Source: Gordius sp. MW1 (Eukaryota; Nematomorpha; Gordioida; Gordea; Gordiidae). From it: a stretch of 64,000 bases of DNA. The notes under the pieces are model-generated. The model had not been told where the DNA came from, searched no databases, and saw only the letters and a program-made list of their open reading frames with translations. The stretch lies in NCBI GenBank assembly GCA_964036665.1, contig OZ038526.1, forward strand, positions 15,066,001 through 15,130,000, given 5' to 3'. Within the stretch, counting starts at the first letter, position 1. Every line of letters begins with the position of its first letter. Shown in pieces: positions 49,471 to 61,500 of the stretch. Both the position numbers and the translations under genes were made by a program.

Positions 49471-52400
49471 GAATACGGTTCAAAGAAAAATATGTGAAAA
49501 ATTTTGAGGTAAAAAAATTTATTTTTTTCGATTCTATGTGAAAGAGCATGAAAAAATATATAAAAGTAAGCCAATTTGAGAATCCTATTATCCTCGATTG
49601 ACTTCCGAAAAGAGGTTTTAAGCTGCGAGAACTATCATTTTGACAAAAGACAACGTTTTATTGTTGCAATTAGTTTGTTGTATCGCAACGTGAGTGCTTA
49701 ATTTTTGAAAACTGCTCTATGCGATCATGATTTCAAAGTAATAGTTTCTAGATTCTTATAAATTTTTACTTGGGATCATAGAAACCACGTCTGAAAACGA
49801 CAACTTTAATCGGATGAATACGGTTCAAAGAAAAATATATGAAAAATTTTGAGGTAAAAATATTTATTTTTTTCGATTCTATGTGAAAGAGCATGAAAAA
49901 ATATATAAAAGTAAGCCCATTTGAGAATCCTATTATCCTCGATTGACTTCCGAAAAGAGGTTTTAAGCTGCGAGAACTATCATGCGATTAGTTTGTTGTA
50001 TCGCAACGTGAGTGCTTAATTTGAAAACTGCTCTATGCGATCATGATTTCAAAGTAATAGTTTTTAGATTCTGATAAATTTTTACTTGGGATCATAGAAA
50101 CCACGTCTGAAAACGACAACTTTCATCGGATGATTACGGTTCAAAGAAAAATATGTGAAAAATTTTGAGGTAAAAATATTTATTTTTTTCGATTCTATGT
50201 GAAAGAGCATGAAAAAATATATAAAAGTAAGCCAATTTTAGAATCCTATTATCCTCGATTGACTTCCGAAAAGAGGTTTTAAGCTGCGAGAACTATCATT
50301 TTGACAAAAGACAACGTTTTATTGTTGCGATTAGTTTGTTGTATCGCAACGTGAGTGCTTAATTTTTAAAAACTGCTCTATGCGATCATGATTTCAAAGT
50401 AATAGTTTTTAGATTCTGATAAATTTTTACTTGGGATCATAGAAACCACGTCTGAAAACGACAACTTTCATCGGATGAATACGGTTCAAAGAAAAATATG
50501 TGAAAGATTTTGAGGTTAAAATATTTATTTTTTTCGATTCTATGTGAAAGAGCATGAAAAATTATATAAAAGTAAGCCAATTTGAGAATCCTATTATCCT
50601 CGATTGACTTCCGAAAAAAGGTTTTAAGCTGCGAGAACTATCATTTTGACAAAAGACAACGTTTTATTGTTGCGATTAGTTTGTTGTATCGCAACGTGAG
50701 TGCTTAATTTTTGAAAACTGCTCTATGCGATCATGATTTCAAAGTAATAGTTTCTAGATTCTTATAAATTTTTACTTGGGATCATAGAAACCACGTCTGA
50801 AAACGACAACTTTAATCGGATGAATACGGTTCAAAGAAAAATATGTGAAAAATTTTGAGGTAAAAATATTTATTTTTTTCGATTCTATGTGAAAGAGCAT
50901 GAAAAAATATATAAAAGTAAGCCAATTTGAGAATCCTATTATCCTCGATTGACTTCCGAAAAGAGGTTTTAAGCTGCGAGAACTATCATTTTGACAAAAG
51001 ACAACGTTTTATGTTGCGATTAGTTTGTTGTATCGCAACGTGAGTGCTTAATTTTTGAAAACTGCTCTATGCGATCATGATTTCAAAGTAATAGTTTTTA
51101 GATTCTGATAAATTTTTACTTGGGATCATAGAAACCACGTCTGAAAACGACAACTTTCATCGGATGAATAAGGTTCAAAGAAAAATATGTGAAAAATTTT
51201 GTGATAAAAATATTTATTTTTTTCAATTCTATGTAAAAGAGCATGAAAAAATATATAAAAGTAAGCCAATTTGAGATTCCTATTATCCTCGATTGACTTC
51301 CGAAAAGAGGTTTTAAGCTGCGAGAACTATCATTTTGACAAAAGACAACGTTTTATTGTTGCGATTAGTATGTTGTATCGCAACGTGAGTGCTTATTTTT
51401 TGAAAACTGCTCTATGCGATCATGATTTCAAAGTAATAGTTTTTAGATTCTGATAAATTTTTACTTGGGATCATAGAAACCACGTCTGAAAACGACAACT
51501 TTCATCGGATGAATACGGTTCAAAGAAAAATATGTGAAAAATTTTGAGGTAAAAATATTTATTTTTTTCGATTCTATGTGAAAGAGCATGAAAAAATATA
51601 TAAAAGTAAGCCAATTTGAGAATCCTATTATCCTCGATTGACTTCCGAAAAGAGGTTTTAAGCTGCGAGAACTATCATTTTGACAAAAGACAACGTTTTA
51701 TTGTTGCGATTAGTTTGTTGTATCGCAACGTGAGTGCTTAATTTTTGAAAACTGCTCTATGCGATCATGATTTCAAAGTAATAGTTTCTAGATTCTTATA
51801 AATTTTTACTTGGGATCATAGAAACCACGTCTGAAAACGACAACTTTAATCGGATGAATACGGTTCAAAGAAAAATATATGAAAAATTTTGAGGTAAAAA
51901 TATTTATTTTTTTCGATTCTATGTGAAAGAGCATGAAAAAATATATAAAAGTAAGCCCATTTGAGAATCCTATTATCCTCGATTGACTTCCGAAAAGAGG
52001 TTTTAAGCTGCGAGAACTATCATGCGATTAGTTTGTTGTATCGCAACGTGAGTGCTTAATTTGAAAACTGCTCTATGCGATCATGATTTCAAAGTAATAG
52101 TTTTTAGATTCTGATAAATTTTTACTTGGGATCATAGAAACCACGTCTGAAAACGACAACTTTCATCGGATGATTACGGTTCAAAGAAAAATATGTGAAA
52201 AATTTTGAGGTAAAAATATTTATTTTTTTCGATTCTATGTGAAAGAGCATGAAAAAATATATAAAAGTAAGCCAATTTTAGAATCCTATTATCCTCGATT
52301 GACTTCCGAAAAGAGGTTTTAAGCTGCGAGAACTATCATTTTGACAAAAGACAACGTTTTATTGTTGCGATTAGTTTGTTGTATCGCAACGTGAGTGCTT

Positions 52401-55400
52401 AATTTTTAAAAACTGCTCTATGCGATCATGATTTCAAAGTAATAGTTTTTAGATTCTGATAAATTTTTACTTGGGATCATAGAAACCACGTCTGAAAACG
52501 ACAACTTTCATCGGATGAATACGGTTCAAAGAAAAATATGTGAAAGATTTTGAGGTTAAAATATTTATTTTTTTCGATTCTATGTGAAAGAGCATGAAAA
52601 ATTATATAAAAGTAAGCCAATTTGAGAATCCTATTATCCTCGATTGACTTCCGAAAAAAGGTTTTAAGCTGCGAGAACTATCATTTTGACAAAAGACAAC
52701 GTTTTATTGTTGCGATTAGTTTGTTGTATCGCAACGTGAGTGCTTAATTTTTGAAAACTGCTCTATGCGATCATGATTTCAAAGTAATAGTTTCTAGATT
52801 CTTATAAATTTTTACTTGGGATCATAGAAACCACGTCTGAAAACGACAACTTTAATCGGATGAATACGGTTCAAAGAAAAATATGTGAAAAATTTTGAGG
52901 TAAAAATATTTATTTTTTTCGATTCTATGTGAAAGAGCATGAAAAAATATATAAAAGTAAGCCAATTTGAGAATCCTATTATCCTCGATTGACTTCCGAA
53001 AAGAGGTTTTAAGCTGCGAGAACTATCATTTTGACAAAAGACAACGTTTTATGTTGCGATTAGTTTGTTGTATCGCAACGTGAGTGCTTAATTTTTGAAA
53101 ACTGCTCTATGCGATCATGATTTCAAAGTAATAGTTTTTAGATTCTGATAAATTTTTACTTGGGATCATAGAAACCACGTCTGAAAACGACAACTTTCAT
53201 CGGATGAATACGGTTCAAAGAAAAATATGTGAAAGATTTTCCGTTAAAATATTTATTTTTTTCGATTCTATGTGAAAGAGCATGAAAAAATATATAAAAG
53301 TAAGCCAATTTGAGAATCCTATTATCCTCGATTGACTTCCGAAAAAAGGTTTGAAGCTGCGAGAACTATCATTTTGACAAAAGACAACGTTTTATTGTTG
53401 CGATTAGTTTGTTGTATCGCAACGTGAGTGCTTAATTTTTGAAAACTGCTCTATGCGATCATGATTTCAAAGTAATAGTTTCTAGATTCTGATAAATTTT
53501 TACTTGGGATCATAGAAACCACGTCTGAAAACGACAACTTTCATCGGATGAATACGGTTCAAAGAAAAATATGTTAAAAATTTTGAGGTAAAAATATTTA
53601 TTTTTTTCGATTCTATGTGAAAGTCAAAAAATATATAAAAGTAAGCCAATTTGAGAATCCTATTATCCTAGATTGACTTCCGAAAAGAGGTTTTAAGCTG
53701 CGCGAACTATCATTTTGACAAAAGACAACGTTTTATTGTTGCGATTAGTTTGTTGTATCGCAACGTGAGTGCTTAATTTTTGAAAACTGCTCTATGCGAT
53801 CACGATTTCAAAGTAATAGTTTTTAGATTCTGATAAATTTTTACTTGGGATCATAGAAACCACGTCTGAAAACGACAACTTTCATCGGATGAATACGGTT
53901 CAAAGAAAAATATGTAAAAAATTTTGAGATAAAAATATTTATTTTTTTTGATTCTATGTGAAAGTGAAAAAATATATAAAAGTAAGCCAATTTGAGAATC
54001 TTATTATCCTAGATTGACTTCCGAAAAGAGGTTTTAAGCTGCGAGAACTATCATTTTGACAAAAGACAACGTTTTATTGTTGCGATTAGTTTGTTGTATC
54101 GCAACGTGAGTGCTTAATTTTTGAAAACTGCTCTATGCGATCATGATTTCAAAGTAATAGTTTTTTTCTGATAAATTTTTACTTGGGATCATAGAAACCA
54201 CGTCTGAAAACGACAACTTTCATCGGATGAATACGGTTCAAAGAAAAATATGTGAAAAATTTTGAGGTAAAAAAATTTATTTTTTTCGATTCTATGTGAA
54301 AGAGCATGAAAAAATATATAAAAGTAAGCCAATTTGAGAATCCTATTATCCTCGATTGACTTCCGAAAAGAGGTTTTAAGCTGCGAGAACTATCATTTTG
54401 ACAAAAGACAACGTTTTATTGTTGCGATTAGTTTGTTGTATCGCAACGTGAGTGCTTAATTTTTGAAAACTGCTCTATGCGATCATGATTTCAAAGTAAT
54501 AGTTTCTAGATTCTTATAAATTTTTACTTGGGATCATAGAAACCACGTCTGAAAACGACAACTTTAATCGGATGAATACGGTTCAAAGAAAAATATATGA
54601 AAAATTTTGAGGTAAAAATATTTATTTTTTTCGATTCTATGTGAAAGAGCATGAAAAAATATATAAAAGTAAGCCCATTTGAGAATCCTATTATCCTCGA
54701 TTGACTTCCGAAAAGAGGTTTTAAGCTGCGAGAACTATCATGCGATTAGTTTGTTGTATCGCAACGTGAGTGCTTAATTTGAAAACTGCTCTATGCGATC
54801 ATGATTTCAAAGTAATAGTTTTTAGATTCTGATAAATTTTTACTTGGGATCATAGAAACCACGTCTGAAAACGACAACTTTCATCGGATGATTACGGTTC
54901 AAAGAAAAATATGTGAAAAATTTTGAGGTAAAAATATTTATTTTTTTCGATTCTATGTGAAAGAGCATGAAAAAATATATAAAAGTAAGCCAATTTTAGA
55001 ATCCTATTATCCTCGATTGACTTCCGAAAAGAGGTTTTAAGCTGCGAGAACTATCATTTTGACAAAAGACAACGTTTTATTGTTGCGATTAGTTTGTTGT
55101 ATCGCAACGTGAGTGCTTAATTTTTAAAAACTGCTCTATGCGATCATGATTTCAAAGTAATAGTTTTTAGATTCTGATAAATTTTTACTTGGGATCATAG
55201 AAACCACGTCTGAAAACGACAACTTTCATCGGATGAATACGGTTCAAAGAAAAATATGTGAAAGATTTTGAGGTTAAAATATTTATTTTTTTCGATTCTA
55301 TGTGAAAGAGCATGAAAAATTATATAAAAGTAAGCCAATTTGAGAATCCTATTATCCTCGATTGACTTCCGAAAAAAGGTTTTAAGCTGCGAGAACTATC

Positions 55401-58400
55401 ATTTTGACAAAAGACAACGTTTTATTGTTGCGATTAGTTTGTTGTATCGCAACGTGAGTGCTTAATTTTTGAAAACTGCTCTATGCGATCATGATTTCAA
55501 AGTAATAGTTTCTAGATTCTTATAAATTTTTACTTGGGATCATAGAAACCACGTCTGAAAACGACAACTTTAATCGGATGAATACGGTTCAAAGAAAAAT
55601 ATGTGAAAAATTTTGAGGTAAAAATATTTATTTTTTTCGATTCTATGTGAAAGAGCATGAAAAAATATATAAAAGTAAGCCAATTTGAGAATCCTATTAT
55701 CCTCGATTGACTTCCGAAAAGAGGTTTTAAGCTGCGAGAACTATCATTTTGACAAAAGACAACGTTTTATGTTGCGATTAGTTTGTTGTATCGCAACGTG
55801 AGTGCTTAATTTTTGAAAACTGCTCTATGCGATCATGATTTCAAAGTAATAGTTTTTAGATTCTGATAAATTTTTACTTGGGATCATAGAAACCACGTCT
55901 GAAAACGACAACTTTCATCGGATGAATAAGGTTCAAAGAAAAATATGTGAAAAATTTTGTGATAAAAATATTTATTTTTTTCAATTCTATGTAAAAGAGC
56001 ATGAAAAAATATATAAAAGTAAGCCAATTTGAGATTCCTATTATCCTCGATTGACTTCCGAAAAGAGGTTTTAAGCTGCGAGAACTATCATTTTGACAAA
56101 AGACAACGTTTTATTGTTGCGATTAGTATGTTGTATCGCAACGTGAGTGCTTATTTTTTGAAAACTGCTCTATGCGATCATGATTTCAAAGTAATAGTTT
56201 TTAGATTCTGATAAATTTTTACTTGGGATCATAGAAACCACGTCTGAAAACGACAACTTTCATCGGATGAATACGGTTCAAAGAAAAATATGTGAAAAAT
56301 TTTGAGGTAAAAATATTTATTTTTTTCGATTCTATGTGAAAGAGCATGAAAAAATATATAAAAGTAAGCCAATTTGAGAATCCTATTATCCTCGATTGAC
56401 TTCCGAAAAGAGGTTTTAAGCTGCGAGAACTATCATTTTGACAAAAGACAACGTTTTATTGTTGCGATTAGTTTGTTGTATCGCAACGTGAGTGCTTAAT
56501 TTTTGAAAACTGCTCTATGCGATCATGATTTCAAAGTAATAGTTTCTAGATTCTTATAAATTTTTACTTGGGATCATAGAAACCACGTCTGAAAACGACA
56601 ACTTTAATCGGATGAATACGGTTCAAAGAAAAATATATGAAAAATTTTGAGGTAAAAATATTTATTTTTTTCGATTCTATGTGAAAGAGCATGAAAAAAT
56701 ATATAAAAGTAAGCCCATTTGAGAATCCTATTATCCTCGATTGACTTCCGAAAAGAGGTTTTAAGCTGCGAGAACTATCATGCGATTAGTTTGTTGTATC
56801 GCAACGTGAGTGCTTAATTTGAAAACTGCTCTATGCGATCATGATTTCAAAGTAATAGTTTTTAGATTCTGATAAATTTTTACTTGGGATCATAGAAACC
56901 ACGTCTGAAAACGACAACTTTCATCGGATGATTACGGTTCAAAGAAAAATATGTGAAAAATTTTGAGGTAAAAATATTTATTTTTTTCGATTCTATGTGA
57001 AAGAGCATGAAAAAATATATAAAAGTAAGCCAATTTTAGAATCCTATTATCCTCGATTGACTTCCGAAAAGAGGTTTTAAGCTGCGAGAACTATCATTTT
57101 GACAAAAGACAACGTTTTATTGTTGCGATTAGTTTGTTGTATCGCAACGTGAGTGCTTAATTTTTAAAAACTGCTCTATGCGATCATGATTTCAAAGTAA
57201 TAGTTTTTAGATTCTGATAAATTTTTACTTGGGATCATAGAAACCACGTCTGAAAACGACAACTTTCATCGGATGAATACGGTTCAAAGAAAAATATGTG
57301 AAAGATTTTGAGGTTAAAATATTTATTTTTTTCGATTCTATGTGAAAGAGCATGAAAAATTATATAAAAGTAAGCCAATTTGAGAATCCTATTATCCTCG
57401 ATTGACTTCCGAAAAAAGGTTTTAAGCTGCGAGAACTATCATTTTGACAAAAGACAACGTTTTATTGTTGCGATTAGTTTGTTGTATCGCAACGTGAGTG
57501 CTTAATTTTTGAAAACTGCTCTATGCGATCATGATTTCAAAGTAATAGTTTCTAGATTCTTATAAATTTTTACTTGGGATCATAGAAACCACGTCTGAAA
57601 ACGACAACTTTAATCGGATGAATACGGTTCAAAGAAAAATATGTGAAAAATTTTGAGGTAAAAATATTTATTTTTTTCGATTCTATGTGAAAGAGCATGA
57701 AAAAATATATAAAAGTAAGCCAATTTGAGAATCCTATTATCCTCGATTGACTTCCGAAAAGAGGTTTTAAGCTGCGAGAACTATCATTTTGACAAAAGAC
57801 AACGTTTTATGTTGCGATTAGTTTGTTGTATCGCAACGTGAGTGCTTAATTTTTGAAAACTGCTCTATGCGATCATGATTTCAAAGTAATAGTTTTTAGA
57901 TTCTGATAAATTTTTACTTGGGATCATAGAAACCACGTCTGAAAACGACAACTTTCATCGGATGAATAAGGTTCAAAGAAAAATATGTGAAAAATTTTGT
58001 GATAAAAATATTTATTTTTTTCAATTCTATGTAAAAGAGCATGAAAAAATATATAAAAGTAAGCCAATTTGAGATTCCTATTATCCTCGATTGACTTCCG
58101 AAAAGAGGTTTTAAGCTGCGAGAACTATCATTTTGACAAAAGACAACGTTTTATTGTTGCGATTAGTATGTTGTATCGCAACGTGAGTGCTTATTTTTTG
58201 AAAACTGCTCTATGCGATCATGATTTCAAAGTAATAGTTTTTAGATTCTGATAAATTTTTACTTGGGATCATAGAAACCACGTCTGAAAACGACAACTTT
58301 CATCGGATGAATACGGTTCAAAGAAAAATATGTGAAAAATTTTGAGGTAAAAATATTTATTTTTTTCGATTCTATGTGAAAGAGCATGAAAAAATATATA

Positions 58401-58440
58401 AAAGTAAGCCAATTTGAGAATCCTATTATCCTCGATTGAC
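48300..58440. repeat. Large 4,758-bp duplication containing 2,040-bp six-monomer repeats
   Basis: The outer offset is 4,758 bp: TTTTCCGTTAAAA at 48475 and 53233, and an identical 60-codon frame at 51271 and 56029. Within it, a 27 bp deletion marker (ATCATGCGATTAG) is at 49981 and 52021, then at 54739 and 56779, each pair 2,040 bp apart. The 60-codon frame at 56029 recurs at 58069, again 2,040 bp on. The inner tandem was therefore duplicated as a block. Confidence 0.85.
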
Positions 58441-58500
58441 TTCCGAAAAGAGGTTTTAAGCTGCGAGAACTATCATTTTGACAAAAGACAACGTTTTATT

Positions 58501-58527
58501 GTTGCGATTAGTTTGTTGTATCGCAAC
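58501..58527. repeat. Conserved inverted repeat in the monomer (8-bp arms, 11-nt loop)
   Basis: GTTGCGAT and ATCGCAAC around TAGTTTGTTGT, present in most monomers. Some copies break one pair (GCAGC near 8051, GTTACGAT near 19397, GTTGCTAT near 41087). In one subfamily (near 43831-43858) both arms changed at non-partner positions, so I see no compensatory change. Confidence 0.8.
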
Positions 58528-58549
58528 GTGAGTGCTTAATTTTTGAAAA

Positions 58550-61500
58550 CTGCTCTATGCGATCATGATTTCAAATTAATAGTTTTTAGATTCTGATAAA
58601 TTTTTACTTGGGATCATAGAAACCACGTCTGAAAACGACAACTTTCATCGGATGAATACGGTTCAAAGAAAAATATGTGAAAAATTTTGAGGTAAAAATA
58701 TTTATTTTTTTCGATTCTATGTGAAAGAGCATGAAAAAATATATAAAAGTAAGCCAATTTGAGAATCCTATTATCCTCGATTGACTTCCGAAAAGAGGTT
58801 TTAAGCTGCGAGAACTATCATTTTGACAAAAGACAACGTTTTATTGTTGCGATTAGTTTGTTGTATCGCAACGTGAGTGCTTAATTTTTGAAAACTGCTC
58901 TATGCGATCATGATTTCAAATTAATAGTTTTTAGATTCTGATAAATTTTTACTTGGGATCATAGAAACCACGTCTGAAAACGACAACTTTCATCGGATGA
59001 ATACGGTTCAAAGAAAAATATGTGAAAGATTTTCCGTTAAAATATTTATTTTTTTCGATTCTATGTGAAAGAGCATGAAAAAATATATAAAAGTAAGCCA
59101 ATTTGAGAATCCTATTATCCTCGATTGACTTCCGAAAAAAGGTTTGAAGCTGCGAGAACTATCATTTTGACAAAAGACAACGTTTTATTGTTGCGATTAG
59201 TTTGTTGTATCGCAACGTGAGTGCTTAATTTTTGAAAACTGCTCTATGCGATCATGATTTCAAAGTAATAGTTTCTAGATTCTGATAAATTTTTACTTGG
59301 GATCATAGAAACCACGTCTGAAAACGACAACTTTCATCGGATGAATACGGTTCAAAGAAAAATATGTTAAAAATTTTGAGGTAAAAATATTTATTTTTTT
59401 CGATTCTATGTGAAAGTGAAAAAATATATAAAAGTAAGCCAATTTGAGAATCCTATTATCCTAGATTGACTTCCGAAAAGAGGTTTTAAGCTGCGCGAAC
59501 TATCATTTTGACAAAAGACAACGTTTTATTGTTGCGATTAGTTTGTTGTATCGCAACGTGAGTGCTTAATTTTTGAAAACTGCTCTATGCGATCACGATT
59601 TCAAAGTAATAGTTTTTAGATTCTGATAAATTTTTACTTGGGATCATAGAAACCACGTCTGAAAACGACAACTTTCATCGGATGAATACGGTTCAAAGAA
59701 AAATATGTAAAAAATTTTGAGATAAAAATATTTATTTTTTTTGATTCTATGTGAAAGTGAAAAAATATATAAAAGTAAGCCAATTTGAGAATCTTATTAT
59801 CCTAGATTGACTTCCGAAAAGAGGTTTTAAGCTGCGAGAACTATCATTTTGACAAAAGACAACGTTTTATTGTTGCGATTAGTTTGTTGTATCGCAACGT
59901 GAGTGCTTAATTTTTGAAAACTGCTCTATGCGATCATGATTTCAAAGTAATAGTTTTTTTCTGATAAATTTTTACTTGGGATCATAGAAACCACGTCTGA
60001 AAACGACAACTTTCATCGGATGAATACGGTTCAAAGAAAAATATGTGAAAAATTTTGAGGTAAAAATATTTATTTTTTTCGATTCTATGTGAAAGAGCAT
60101 GAAAAAATATATAAAAGTAAGCCAATTTGAGAATCCTATTATCCTCGATTGACTTCCGAAAAGAGGTTTTAAGCTGCGAGAACTATCATTTTGACAAAAG
60201 ACAACGTTTTATTGTTGCGATTAGTTTGTTGTATCGCAACGTGAGTGCTTAATTTTTGAAAACTGCTCTATGCGATCATGATTTCAAAGTAATAGTTTCT
60301 AGATTCTTATAAATTTTTACTTGGGATCATAGAAACCACGTCTGAAAACGACAACTTTAATCGGATGAATACGGTTCAAAGAAAAATATATGAAAAATTT
60401 TGAGGTAAAAATATTTATTTTTTTCGATTCTATGTGAAAGAGCATGAAAAAATATATAAAAGTAAGCCCATTTGAGAATCCTATTATCCTCGATTGACTT
60501 CCGAAAAGAGGTTTTAAGCTGCGAGAACTATCATGCGATTAGTTTGTTGTATCGCAACGTGAGTGCTTAATTTGAAAACTGCTCTATGCGATCATGATTT
60601 CAAAGTAATAGTTTTTAGATTCTGATAAATTTTTACTTGGGATCATAGAAACCACGTCTGAAAACGACAACTTTCATCGGATGATTACGGTTCAAAGAAA
60701 AATATGTGAAAAATTTTGAGGTAAAAATATTTATTTTTTTCGATTCTATGTGAAAGAGCATGAAAAAATATATAAAAGTAAGCCAATTTTAGAATCCTAT
60801 TATCCTCGATTGACTTCCGAAAAGAGGTTTTAAGCTGCGAGAACTATCATTTTGACAAAAGACAACGTTTTATTGTTGCGATTAGTTTGTTGTATCGCAA
60901 CGTGAGTGCTTAATTTTTAAAAACTGCTCTATGCGATCATGATTTCAAAGTAATAGTTTTTAGATTCTGATAAATTTTTACTTGGGATCATAGAAACCAC
61001 GTCTGAAAACGACAACTTTCATCGGATGAATACGGTTCAAAGAAAAATATGTGAAAGATTTTGAGGTTAAAATATTTATTTTTTTCGATTCTATGTGAAA
61101 GAGCATGAAAAATTATATAAAAGTAAGCCAATTTGAGAATCCTATTATCCTCGATTGACTTCCGAAAAGAGGTTTTAAGCTGCGAGAACTATCATTTTGA
61201 CAAAAGACAACGTTTTATTGTTGCGATTAGTTTGTTGTATCGCAACGTGAGTGCTTAATTTTTGAAAACTGCTCTATGCGATCATGATTTCAAATTAATA
61301 GTTTTTAGATTCTGATAAATTTTTACTTGGGATCATAGAAACCACGTCTGAAAACGACAACTTTCATCGGATGAATACGGTTCAAAGAAAAATATGTGAA
61401 AGATTTTCCGTTAAAATATTTATTTTTTTCGATTCTATGTGAAAGAGCATGAAAAAATATATAAAAGTAAGCCAATTTGAGAATCCTATTATCCTCGATT

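Larger units (their letters stand above)
58448..58792 (+). repeat. Representative 345-bp satellite monomer
   Basis: Chosen as close to the common form. In order it contains GTTGCGAT...ATCGCAAC (58501-58527), the palindrome ATCATGAT (58562-58569), TTCATC-G-GATGAA (58644-58656), a T-rich tract near 58700, and TATATAAAAG (58740-58749). It has the AATTAATAG variant near 58575, where most monomers have AAGTAATAG. I recognise no known satellite family with certainty. Confidence 0.9.

Noticed and set aside
29249..58251. Ten similar 60-codon plus-strand frames, possible gene family
   Set aside because: They are the satellite monomer read in one frame, start at TTG, lack ATG and exist only where one stop codon in the monomer happens to be mutated.
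58501..58527. Functional RNA hairpin conserved in the satellite
   Set aside because: Several subfamilies break the stem on one side and none shows a compensating change, so pairing is not demonstrably maintained.
58644..58660. CENP-B-box-like site around TTCATCGGATGAATACGG
   Set aside because: The spacing between the TTC and CGG parts does not fit the CENP-B box consensus, and the required TTCG and A positions are not met.
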